A stretch of 64,000 bases of DNA from Diospyros lotus (Eukaryota > Streptophyta > Magnoliopsida > Ericales > Ebenaceae), in contig NC_068349.1 in assembly GCF_014633365.1 (NCBI RefSeq), positions 32,440,753 to 32,504,752 of the forward strand, written 5' to 3'. The translations under genes and the position numbers were made by a program. The stretch's first letter is position 1. Each line of letters starts with the position of its first letter. A model generated the notes under the pieces. The model did no database searches, was not told where the DNA came from, and saw nothing but the letters and a program-made list of their open reading frames with translations. This document shows positions 50,013 through 60,714 of this stretch, piece by piece.

Positions 50013-50474
50013 TGTTGACACACATTTTTGTAACACCTTACATCGAGCGATAGGAAAGTCTGGGACAACTTACCCTGATGGGTCTACCCAAACTTCTTAG
50101 AGGGATTACCCATTCTTGTTCTTTTCCAGGTCAAGCACGCTTAACCCTGAAGTTCTTTGACTACATTCAGCCCAAAAAGTATCCAGCTGCTGTTATTTCG
50201 TTCCTTACTTATTCTCGATATAAATTACGATTCTCTGGGCTCTTAGGCTATTACACACATTGTGTTATCATCATGGGGCCCACAGCTACAGGTCAGCTCT
50301 TAGCTCTCGCCCCTTAATGGCTAAAAGCCCCATCGCACTTATGAGCCCCTCAGTGGTTGCCCTCTGAGCAACCTGATGTGGGATTCATACTTAGAGGCCA
50401 ATCGGCCCTCTAGCCCCTCCAATGCAGGGGGGTGATGGCAGTCCCCTCGAAGGGTTCCCATAGACGACGACAAA
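50013..50474 (-). repeat. 5S-rRNA-related repeat unit 1 (Cassandra-like)
   Basis: This is the first of two direct units with the start TGTTGACACACATTTTTGTAAC. On the minus strand, 50089-50155 resembles the inner part of plant 5S rRNA: GGTTAAGCGTGCTTG, matching the A-box region GTTAAGCGTGC, then AGAATGGGTAATCC, matching the C-box region GATGGGTGACC. Cassandra-type terminal-repeat elements carry such 5S segments in their LTRs. The rest is not 5S. No coding is present. Confidence 0.72.
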
Positions 50475-50870
50475 TGTTGACACACATTTTTGTAACACCC
50501 CGCATTGAGCGATAGGAAGGTTTGAGACAATTTACCCTGATGGGCCTAAGCGAACTTCCCAGGGGGGTTCCTTGGGCTTCCCCAGGTCAAGCACGCTTAA
50601 CCATGGAGTTCTTTGCCTATATTCAACCCAAAAGGTATCCAATTGGTGTTATTTCATTTCTTACTTATTCTCGATATATACTACCATTCTCTGGACTCTT
50701 GGGGTATTACACACATCGTGTCATTATCATGGGGCCCACAGCTGCGGGTCAACTCTTAGCTCTTGCCCTTCAATGGCCAGGAGCCCTACTGTACTTATAA
50801 GCCCCTTAATGGTTACACGTTAGGCAACTTGATGTGGGATTCATGCCTAGGGGCTAATCGGCCCCTGCCC
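50475..50870 (-). repeat. 5S-rRNA-related repeat unit 2 (Cassandra-like)
   Basis: Same start as unit 1, offset by 462 bp, and similar throughout until about 50866, where it breaks off. Minus-strand matches to 5S are AGAACTCC...GGTTAAGCGTGCTTG and CCCTGGGAAGT, the latter exact to the C-box end of 5S. It directly adjoins the reversed LTR-gag fragment. Two such units side by side could be the two LTRs of a collapsed element or a tandem LTR. Confidence 0.72.
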
Positions 50871-50879
50871 CCCCCTGAT

Positions 50880-51777
50880 TCGCAGATCACCCCGTGAGGG
50901 ATTGTTTCTCCAGTCCAACGCTTTGCTCTAGGGAATGGCGATCCCACGGAAGTAGTCGCCTCCTCATCTCACGACCTGGAAAGTTGCGATGGGCAGCGCA
51001 ACTTGGGTTAACTCCGATTGAGCTATCCCCCCGGCGTGGATCCCTACGTCGTCGACTCTCTTCATAAACGGCGATCTCTGCAAGGACTCACACCAGCCCT
51101 TCATTTAATGGGATGCACCTCCAATTCATCATCATAGCGCCACCGTTCTTCCATCATTCGAGAGTGTAGGTTTGAGGAGCGAACCGATCCAGCTCGCCAT
51201 AGATCTCTTCTAGCTTCTCTTTCGTTTGGAGAAAGCCTTCCACCTGGAGGTCGAGGGGCTCCAGAGTAACAGTGTATCATTATTCATATTGTTCATCCCC
51301 CCCCTTTACAATGGTATTTTTAACCCCTATTTATAGTGAATGGTGTTTATAATTGCATAACTTCCCAAAGTAAGAAGATAATATTGATGGAGGCAGGATA
51401 TCCTTATCTCTTCCGTAAAATCGGGGGTGAATCCTGCATTGTCAGGGATTTGATTTGCCTCAAATAAAACAAGTGGGCCCCGCCTCTGATTATCCTGCAG
51501 TTCTTTTGTTAGGCGATCGAGCTGCAGGGTCGGTCAGCGAGCTGTGTGGTCATCCAGCAAGCTGCATGGTCATCCACTGAGCTGGAGGCTTCGCTTCCAG
51601 CTCGCTTGATTCAGCTATTCTAAACTCGCTTGGTGCCCACGATCTGAGTTCGGGTCCAATGACGTGCGACCTTATTCTGAAGGCTTTGACCTTGGGCCCG
51701 TTGAATCTGGGGAGATTAGGCTTGCCTGCTAGGTCGAGACAAGCCCACTTAGCTTTTTTCAAGAAATACCCATAACA
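50880..51777 (-). mobile_element. Truncated LTR (copy D) fused to leader/gag-like sequence
   Basis: On the minus strand it starts TGTTATGGGTATTTC at 51777, as in copies C and E, and runs through GCTAAGTGGGCTTGTC, the TATA-bearing CACTATAAATAGGGGTT (about 51330) and ACTGTTACTCT (about 51265). There the other copies continue GCCGGAATAATC, but this one switches to unrelated sequence. The next stretch (about 51180-51262) encodes LQVEGFLQTKEKLEEIYGEL, a coiled-coil-like gag fragment ending in a stop. An internal deletion joining LTR to gag is the simplest reading. Confidence 0.62.
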
Positions 51778-52165
51778 TGATACAAGTACAAAGATTTGTC
51801 ATTTTGATTTAGATTTATTACTCGATTAAATGATATAGTTACTCAACTAATGTATCACTTAATCGATTAACTCTTTAGTTAGTTGAGTAATACTATTCCA
51901 TCATATATTCGAGTAAAATAAGTATATAACCAATTAATCTCTTGAATATTCAGGTCCTACTCGATTTAACGAACACTTATTACTCAACTAAATATTTCCT
52001 TACTCGATTAAAAGATAATTACTCTCTATTAGGCTTATATATTAGTTGATTAATCTTCAAGTCACAACATATCTTACTATAAACACATTCTAATTAAAAA
52101 AGTGTATTAAAGTTTTGTACTTAATTCTCATTGACAAAACATTCTCAAAATCAAACTCAACAAAA

Positions 52166-52599
52166 TTTAATGATATTATTATAATAATTTAAAGTTTGAT
52201 AATTTTATGTTAAATAATATTTTTTATAAAATTATAAATAAATTTATTAATGTATTTATAAATGAAACTACTTACGAGCTATTCATGAACTTCTAATTGA
52301 GTCTGCTCGCAAGTTTATAATCGTGCCAGCTCGCAAGCTAACAAGTTGAGTTTTACTAAGTTCAAATTCAACTCGTTTACAAATCGAGTTTAAAACTTAG
52401 GCTCAAGATTAGTTCATTTACCATAAAGAATGAACTCGAACAAGTTTTTATTGATTCGAACACCAAGTGGTTCACGAATGGTTCAGCTCATTTTCGATCA
52501 TAGCCATTAGTGCCTTACTTTACATCATGTAATTACTAAATGAAATAGTTCAGGAGACAATTGAGTTGCTAATCAAATAAAAACAAACAATAAATGTTA
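52166..52599. repeat. Truncated relative of the hAT-like repeat
   Basis: 52180-52510 shares long words with 25190-25500 (TTATTATAATAATTTAAAGT, ATTAATGTATTTATAAAT, GAACTTCTAATTGA) and the closing GGTTCAGCTCATTTTCGATC. It lacks the left end. Confidence 0.55.
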
Positions 52600-54450
52600 T
52601 GGTGTTGATTTCGATTTTGAGAATGTTTTTGTGATGAATATTTAATACAAAATTTTAATATACATTTGAGGATGTTTTGAGGTTGTTTAGATGATGAAGA
52701 GCTAGATGCAAAACGTTAATAAATCTCAATAAGATTACCCTTAATATGTTAATCTAAGGCTTCAAGGGTCAACCTAAGTGTCCATAGCACACAAGTGAAA
52801 TCCTAAGTGTACTTAAAGTTTACTTAACAATGCTTTAATGATTTAAGATAATATTTTAAGTGTAAAAACATATGTTAATCAAGTAACATAGAGTAACATG
52901 TATTGTATTTGTTATGGGTATTTCTCGCATTACTTCTTATGGGTTGGGCTTGACCTAGCAAGCACACCTAATCGCCTAAACCCCAATAGGCCCGAGCTCA
53001 TCAGAAAAGGTCACACGTCGCTAAAACCCGAGCTCAAATCATGAAACCAAGTGAGCTCCCAGTAAGGCTTCCAGCGAGCTCTTAGCGATATACTCAACGA
53101 GCTCCTAGGGATGCTTCTAGCTCATTGTCCTAACCATTCAGCTTGCCGGTCAAACCATTCAACTTGCATAACAACAAGATTGCTAAATAACCGGAGTCAG
53201 TGAGCCACCTACTTTATGAGGCAAACCAGATCCCTGGTAATACGGAGTCCACTCCCAATTTTATGAAGATGATAAGGACGCATTATCCCCCATGATATCA
53301 TCTTTATGCTTTTGTGTTTTATGCAATTGTAAGCATCCCTCACTATAAATAGGGGTCAAAATACTATTGTAAGGAGAGACAATAATAATAACATACTGTT
53401 ACTCTGCTGAAATAACTAGAGAATAATCGTAGAATAGGCATCATTCTGGCTGAATCACGTAAAAACCTCATGCGTACGTTCTATTTCGTTCCTCCTCCTT
53501 GCATTTGGGCTTAATTCCTTATTGTAGGCCTACGAATCACGGTCGACTAATTCTGAACGTCGACAATAGTCGACTAAGTTATCATTTTAATCGAGTAAGA
53601 ATAGAGCATTCAAGGGATTGATTATACACTTGTATCACGTGAATAAGTGTTGAAATAGCATTAATCAAGTAACCAGAGTTAATCGACTAAATGATATATT
53701 AATCAAGTAACTATATTGTTTAATCGAGTAATAAATCTAGGACAAAATGACAAGTCTCTATACTTACATTCTTAATTTACTAAGTTAATTTTTTAATCGA
53801 GTAACATATACCTTAGTCAAGTAACCAGATATTTTAATCAAATAATAATTTATGAGCGAAATGTCAAATCTCTAGGTTTGAATTTTTAATCAACTAAGAA
53901 ATTTATATTAATCTAGTGACCTCATACTTATTCAAGCAACTAAATGTTTTAGTCGAGTAAAAATTATTAGACAGAGTACTAGTCTCAATAATTGAATTAT
54001 TAATTGACTAAAAGAAATTTATGATCAAGTAGTGTTAATCGAGTATTAAAAGTAGTTAATCGAGTAACAATTTCATATTTACAAGTGATTAAAATGTTAA
54101 TCGACTAAAATATGCTCTCAATCGAGTATTATCATTTTGTAGTCGAGTAACAAATAATTTAATCGAGTAATGACAAATGCAATTGACAAGCTTAATCGAG
54201 TAATATTATTTAGCAGTCAAGTAAGGTTAAGCGTAATTGACTAATTCTTAATATTACTCGAGTAATAGTATGTCTCTCTCGAGTAACACCATCTTTACTC
54301 AACTAATGCAGTATTGAATTTTAAAATAAAGTTGTTACAATTAGCATTAAATATGCATAGTTTTTAGTTTCTGACAATCAAATCTTCATAAAAAGATGGT
54401 TGAATATTTTTTCATCAAAATTGACAATGTTTGAACTTTAAGATATAATA
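52600..54450 (+). repeat. AATCGAGTAA-rich dispersed repeat, copy 2
   Basis: This copy of about 1.19 kb is interrupted by solo LTR E. It has the same order of segments as copy 1: the GAGAATGTTT start, GTCAACCTAAGTGTCCATAG, ATTAATCAAGTAACCAGAG, GAGTAATAAATCTAGGACAA, and an end near AAATCTTCATAAAAAGATGG (copy 1 AAATCTTTAAGATG). AATCGAGTAA or its mutants recur roughly every 30-60 bp from 53570 to 54300. Confidence 0.8.
52910..53565 (+). mobile_element. Solo LTR, copy E
   Basis: Begins TGTTATGGGTATTTCTCGC and ends GAACGTCGACA. It contains ACTATAAATAGGGGTCAAA and TTCTGGCTGAATCACGTAAA as in copies B and C. Flanks GTATT and ATAGT do not match, so either the target duplication has decayed or one end was rearranged. 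It is inserted in repeat copy 2. Confidence 0.82.
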
Positions 54451-56574
54451 CTAAATCGTTGGAATGCAAGAAAAGAAATATTCCTTTTAGGTTACAAGTC
54501 TTATAGTCTTCATCTTCTAGACAAATAAAAAAGGTGCATTGAAGAAGCCAAAACTATAAATATCAATGACATGCACGAAGTTGAGATCACCTCACTTTAA
54601 TGAAGAGTTGAGCTGTTTATTTTGTGATCATTTGACTGTCTTCAAATATCTCATACCTAGAAAGGGTGGAATGCTTTCATTATCTATTATTTATCCTCTC
54701 TATCTATATTGATTGAATCCCTCTTGATTTTTGCTTCACGTTCTTTTGAGGGTCATTTGCTCTATGAGCTTATGCTTATTAATTTGAGAGCTATTTATTT
54801 TGTGAGCTTTTACTCCTTACTTCTCACTCTCAATTTGCTTTAAAGGTTAGTGCCTTATCCCTGTAAAAGGTTTGAAAAGGTTGTACTTAAGCCTTATAAG
54901 AGCTACTAAAAGGATCCAGTTGAACCTGTGAAAAGCTATGTAAAAGGTTCTAGCTAAGCCTGGTAAAAGCTACATGGTAAGTGTTGTTGCCCAACTATAA
55001 TAATAAATTTATAATACAGAAGAGTGAGATGAAAGTGACCCAACAAGTTGGATAAGAGTCTTATGAGTTGAGTGACCAAATACAATAATTAATAGATTTA
55101 TAATGCGAGAGAGTGAGATGCAAGTGACCCAACAAATTAGGTATGAGTCTTCTAAATTGAGTGACCCCAACAAGTTGTGTATGAGTCTTTTGAACTGAGT
55201 GAACCCCAATAAGTTAGGTGATGAGAGAGTCCCTAAGTGACAAAAAAGTCTCAAAATGACAAGAGATTCCCAGAGTGACGAGTGAGTCCTGAAGTGACAA
55301 GAGACTTGCTGAGAAATAAACAAGTTAGGGGTGCAAGTACGGTCACCCACAAACTTTTCAATACTTAAGTCAGTTTCAACCCGAAGAGAAATTAAAGTTT
55401 AAGTGGCGTAATGAGCCTACAATTGCTAGGAGAAGTCTCTTAGTTATAAAAAGGGAAGAGACCAACACGTGACAAAAGACTCGCAATTTTTGATGGGCAT
55501 CTCAAAGATTAGGCTTGACCAATTCAATTATGACTCTCGAGTGGCACAACTTCTCACGTGACATTGTCGCATGGGTGCATGCCACTCGGCCGGGTACAAG
55601 GCACTAGGTTATTCTTGCATGGGAACATGTATCTCAGTTATTGGCATGGCAATCAATGCCACGCAGGCAACATGGTTGCAAGTAGGTCTCTTGCGCACAC
55701 GACATGACTATAAGCATGGCTTCAGCGTGCTTGAAAGCACGCACGAGGAGAGTCTCTCACTGCTGCACGCATGACCACTTGGTAGCGCAGCCTCACCCAA
55801 CCGCATGGCCGGGCACTCGCCTACTACTTTGCATATGCTTGCCTGTTGCTCACGTCCTTTGCCTGTTGCCCTCATGCTTAGCCTGCTGTCTTGCGTGTTT
55901 TGGTTTACCTTAGCTTTTTGGCCCACATTCTTCTATTGTCATGATGGGCACACCTCATTAGCTGTAAGCCCACTCCATCATTCTTAGCCTTGTTACTTGG
56001 GCATAACAATTGCTCCTTATTCTTACTTTTGGGTTTCCTAGTGAAAAGAGTAGTTATCGATCTTCCTTCTCTGGGAAACTTCTCTCAAAGGTTATTCCTT
56101 AATATGAGCCCTTTCTACCACACAAGGTCGGCTCAACCAATTTTGGGGAACTTAGGCGAAAAAGTTTGTCGGGGGTCTTCTCAAGAATATTAATTTTTTT
56201 TTGTAAAAAAATAAATAATACATCTTTTTAGGAGAAAATTTAATCATTTCATTAAATTAAAAAAATTTTAAGTTCAATTAACGATAAAATATGAAAATCT
56301 CTTAACGATAGTGAATTTTCAACTAAAATATAATGTCTAAGAAATCAAAAGAAGTCAAACAACCTACTACAATAAATAAAGAAAAAACAAAATTAATTTT
56401 TTTGAAACTCTAAAAAAGTCGGTGTAAGTTGAGCAAAAAGTTATCCATTGATGATGCTCCTATAGAATAAAACAAAACAAATCCTGAAACTAATAGCATT
56501 AAAAAGATAAAGTTCACCAATAATGAGCAAATTTTCATTTCACAAACATGTGTTGAACTATGTTCAATTTTATG
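54451..56574. other. Intergenic; tandem-like repeat, no clear gene
   Basis: 54840-54970 repeats AAAAGGTT / AGCTACT / GTAAAAG words. 55009-55215 is an imperfect tandem array (GTGACCCAACAA, TATGAGTCTT, TGAGTGACC units of about 60 bp). Frames at 55571-56193 show no known domain. Confidence 0.4.
55009..55215. repeat. Imperfect tandem array
   Basis: GTGACCCAACAAGTTGGATA, GTGACCCAACAAATTAGGTA, GTGACCCCAACAAGTTGTG and GTGAACCCCAATAAGTTAG mark four unequal units of about 40-90 bp. Confidence 0.65.
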
Positions 56575-57060
56575 TAAAATCAATTTTTCTTCCCTTTTGA
56601 GATGCAAAATTATTGATTAAATCTCCACAATCAAATTTATCTAATAAATCATTTTCAATGGATAATATAACTAATCCATTCAATTTTTCTTGCGATATAG
56701 TTGACCTCAAATATGACTTTTTTAACTTCAATTTTTGAAAAAAAAATTTCTGCAGAAGCCACTAAAATTGAAATTGTGAACAATGTTCTATAAGCAATAT
56801 ATGTATTCAAAAAATAATTGACTCTTTTAATGGAGTGGAGAATTTTAATTGGACTATTTTTTTTCTCTTGAAAAGTTTCTTTTAATACTCTTAATTCTAA
56901 AATAATGGAAAAAGACAACGGTAAAAAATGGGAAAAGAAATGGGGAAGACAAAAGGTTGGATTTAATTTTAGATTTAATTTTTTTAATAAAATATTTATT
57001 ATTAAAAAATATATATATATATATATATATAAATGACAAAATTTTGGAGCTCCCTACATT
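56575..57060 (-). pseudogene. hAT transposase C-terminal relic
   Basis: On the minus strand, 56655-56800 reads NTYIAYRTLFTISILVASAE, then FFSKIEVKKVIFEVNYIARK and IEWISYIIH. This is the hAT dimerisation-domain signature (N..IAYR.LLTIPVTVASAERSFSKLK......M...RL). The next stretch toward the left gives DKFDCGDLINNFASQKG, the normal end of such transposases in plants. Frame is mostly held but substitutions at the SAERSFSK core (SAEIFFSK) and missing upstream domains show that it is dead. Confidence 0.8.
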
Positions 57061-57584
57061 AGGGGCCGCCTAATTCGCTTCACGATTGGACCGCCCCTAC
57101 TACCACATGGACTTTCTACGTGGCTGTGGGAACCTAAGATGACTGACGAGTTTACGTGTAAAGGATCCATGTTAGTTGATGAAAACTTAACCTCAATCAC
57201 TCAGCAAAATAAGCTCTTGGGTTTTTAACTTCAGATGTTGCAAAATAATGTTCTATTTCATTTATTCTCGCTTTCTTTCCTTCTTGAGTTGAGTTTTGCT
57301 CCCCAATCATTTGGGGTGACTTCGCTCTATCAAAGGAGTCTCAAACTTTATATTCCTGAAGGGTCTTTATTTTCTGTAACCCATTGGTGCTTCTGACTTC
57401 TTTTCATCTTAAATGATGGTCCCCAAATCATGTTCACACATCCTCGCACTTTTTGACGTCGAGTTTGTCTCAAATCATTCTTACACTTATGTGTTTCGGC
57501 TTTCTATGTCATTCTCACACTTTATAAGCTTTTGATTATAAGCTTGCATTCATGTTTACTTTGCTTTCACTTAGAAAGGGGATG
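57061..57584. other. Noncoding
   Basis: No recognised feature. Confidence 0.3.
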
Positions 57585-59253
57585 TCACATGCAACGCCTT
57601 ATTTTTTTCAAATATACAACGATGCTAAATACAAACTAATATTATACACGAACGTTATGAAAATCCTTACCAACATAAGCCAAGGATTGAACCTGAAAGC
57701 TAACTAAAAGCTATATGATAAGGATTTCCACTATGTAGTCTTGATATAAGTACAATTCTAGCATACATCCCCAAGAATCTAAAGATTACGATAACTTCTC
57801 TTTATACAAACATCCATACTATATGAATAACAGAAAGTTAAACTAAACCTCGGCCACCTCTTAGTCTTTTCTCTTGTTTGCCTCTAGAGTACCTGGTATG
57901 TTTGAATATGTTGATATGAGATATGTAACATCTCAGTGAGTGATTTAAAAAAGGATTTCATGCCTGCAAATGCAAAAATGCAAGTATGGTATCTCCTCCT
58001 TGTGGAAGCTATGCCAGGACGTTGCAATCATTCTCGCACTATCATATCCAACACCTTAGCCCCATCGCAACGGGCACGTTATTGCTCGCCAATCACACAT
58101 GATGGCCCACTAGCTTGCCACAACCACATGTATTGTAATGTGTGCAAAAGTGAAAGAAATGCTTCATACAAGGAAGACATGAGATGAAAGCCACCAACCA
58201 CACACAAATGAATCATTCACCTTGTTGTTTTACCTGCCGAAGCACTGTTTACACGTACTGGGTTTGGTTTTCTATAGTAAACACGAATTTCTATAATACA
58301 AACACTAAATATTTACTTGATTATAAGCATATTCTATTTATTCTAATTTATTTTTTTAGAAAATTGCAAGGGAAAAGGAGCAGCCACATGCCCTCATGCA
58401 CCCTTGGAAGACGAGCCATGCGTCTTCACGCGTAGGCAGAATTGACGGGTGTAGTGTCCGACGATAATGCGACAGTTTCACAATTTTTTGGCCTTTTTTC
58501 TCTCGTTTTAGCTCTTATTCGACCCCTATTTGTTCCTATGACTTCTTCTTCTTCTCTCTCTCTCTCTCTCTCTCTCTCCTTTACCCGATTATAAGCTTAA
58601 ACTAAACTTACCTTGCTTTTTTTGATAATTTCAGCCCAGATTCCAATAAAACTTTAAATTTTTCGGCAAGACCCGTTTCTCCCTCGTTTCTTCACCTATT
58701 TCACTCTTTTTTTTTTTTGCAAAACGTTCCCCTCTTCCTTAATAACTTATTCCTCCCCTCACAACCCCTCAAGCCAACATAATTTTGGCTCAAATCTCCT
58801 TGGAATAGCTTTGGGTAAGCCTTGGTCCTATTTATAAAAATCCCGAGCCAATCACTTGTTGCCACGTGTCATTTTTATCTCCTCAATATGTGTGCCTCCT
58901 GATTACCTTTAACCGTCGATTTGGATGGTTCGTTTCTCCAGCGATCCCATTAGAGTTTTCAAGAAATCACACTTTGGTCCAAAGTTTCACATATTTACAC
59001 TTTGACCCCTGAACTATTTAGGACTTTGGCTATTCATGTGGTTCCTTATTTCAATCCCAAATGTCCTTAAGAAGAGGTTTCTTGCGTCCTTTATTGACCC
59101 TAAATAGATTTTCAATATTTTTAAGAAATCATATCTTTTTCCGAAACTTTCTGAAATTGTATTTTTATTCTTGAATTTTCATGATTCCTTAGACATATCC
59201 TACTACCTCAAACGCACGTGTTTCATAAAAATCTCGAGTATTACATCACACCC
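57585..59253 (-). mobile_element. Probable long solo LTR, reversed
   Basis: On the plus strand it begins TGTCACATGC and ends ATTACATCACA, i.e. TG...CA ends in reverse. On the minus strand, TATAAATAGG lies about 410 bp in, and a segment with TCACTCACTGAGATGTTACA (about 57935) parallels the ACTGAGTCCCTGGACTCACT segment of the nested LTR at 60715-62648. No target duplication was found, so the ends are uncertain. Confidence 0.42.
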
Positions 59254-60245
59254 CCTCCTCAGTCCTTTGTGAATGATGGACAGGTATTATGTTCGCTCCC
59301 TAGTTCTTTGTTGTCAATGCACCCTAAATCACTCTCAAACTTTTACATTTTCGATTTTAATACAATCTCATGCATTTTGTGCTTGACTTTGGGTTATGCT
59401 TGATCATTCTTATGCATCTATTGCTTTTGATTATAGGTTATTCTAGGTTTTTCCCTTTATCATTTGGGTGATTCTTTTTTTTTTTTTTAATTTCTTGACC
59501 ATTCTCAAGCTTTTACTTTTCAATTTTTTGGAACCGTTCTTGCACTCTAGCACCCAAATTAAAAGATAAGTTTAATTTTTTTCAAATAAGAAATAATAAA
59601 ATTTAAAAATATAAAATACAAAAAAAAAAATTAATGGGAATCCAAAGCTGCATTCCTGTCAATCCAAATCTCCCCCCTAAAATGTCCATATACATTTAGA
59701 AAACCAAGGCTTCACATCAATCCAAAGCATCATGTCAATCCAAAACTTTCAATCAATCCAAATCCAAAGCAAACCTTTGCATCCCTTTGCACAAAATTAA
59801 TTTTTCTTCAACAAACCTTCCCTTGATTCTTCGTTGTGACCTACTCCAAGAACCTCTCCAGAAGCATCTCCACTGTCTCCCAATCCGACTCTGGCAGCTT
59901 CCTCAGCACTCAAAATAGGCAATTCGGACTCCTCCTAATCTGACTCAACGTATGTCAATCTGGTTTGTTCTTTTCCTCCTTGTAATCATCTCTATGTCCA
60001 GATTTCCCCATTTTGGTTTTGCCCTTATGTTTTAGTTCCACAAGCACAACATATATTTGATAAAATGCCTAAATCATGTGGATTGCAAATAACGACGCCA
60101 TTTTGAATACTATATACATTGATCATATGAACTTTTACAGAATATTATTATGTTTGGACTTTTTGGTGACATTTTTAAGCTTTTTGTGGATGGGTGTTAA
60201 TTTAGAGTCACCCACTTAGCTGGTGAATTTGGGATTCATGGTTTC
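59254..60245. other. Intergenic
   Basis: Poly-T (59477-59489), AT-rich sequence and CCAAATCC/CAATCCAAA words; no gene. Confidence 0.3.
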
Positions 60246-60714
60246 TATAACATCCCGAAATTTGAAAAATAAATAATGATTATCAATTTTGGTGTTTGAA
60301 GTCATTATGGAATATTTGAGGAATTACGAGAAAACGTTTATTTATGTTATTTTGATAAAATGGGTAAAGAAGGTAATTAATTAAATTATTTGGGGATGTA
60401 TGAGAATGCGATAATTTATTTGTGGATTTAAGAGAAATATTAATTATTAATTGTTGTATTAAAAAGAAATTAAGGCAATTAATAATCTTTTTGGGAGTAT
60501 TTATGGAAATAGTTAAATAAATTAATTTAGTAGATTTTTGAAAGTTTTAGGGTGTAAGTGAAATAAGAAGGAAATGGAAGTTCGGGTGCATGTGATAATT
60601 TTAGGAAGTTTAGGGGTGCTGGTGCAAAATTTGAAAAGTGGATGGAAGTCACCTTAAATATAATGGGAGACGTTTAAATGTTAAAGGCGTGAGGTAGCTC
60701 GAGTGGTCGCGCGC

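Larger units (their letters stand above)
49760..52165 (-). repeat. AATCGAGTAA-rich dispersed repeat, copy 3 (inverted)
   Basis: Outside the insertion at 50013-51777 this is the reverse complement of copies 1 and 2. TTTATTACTCGATTAAATGA here answers to TCATTTAATCGAGTAATAAA in copy 1, and the right end AAAATCAAACTCAAC answers to the left end GTTGAGTTTGATTT of copy 1. It is shorter (about 0.64 kb without insert). It lies head to head with copy 2 across about 430 bp. Confidence 0.72.
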
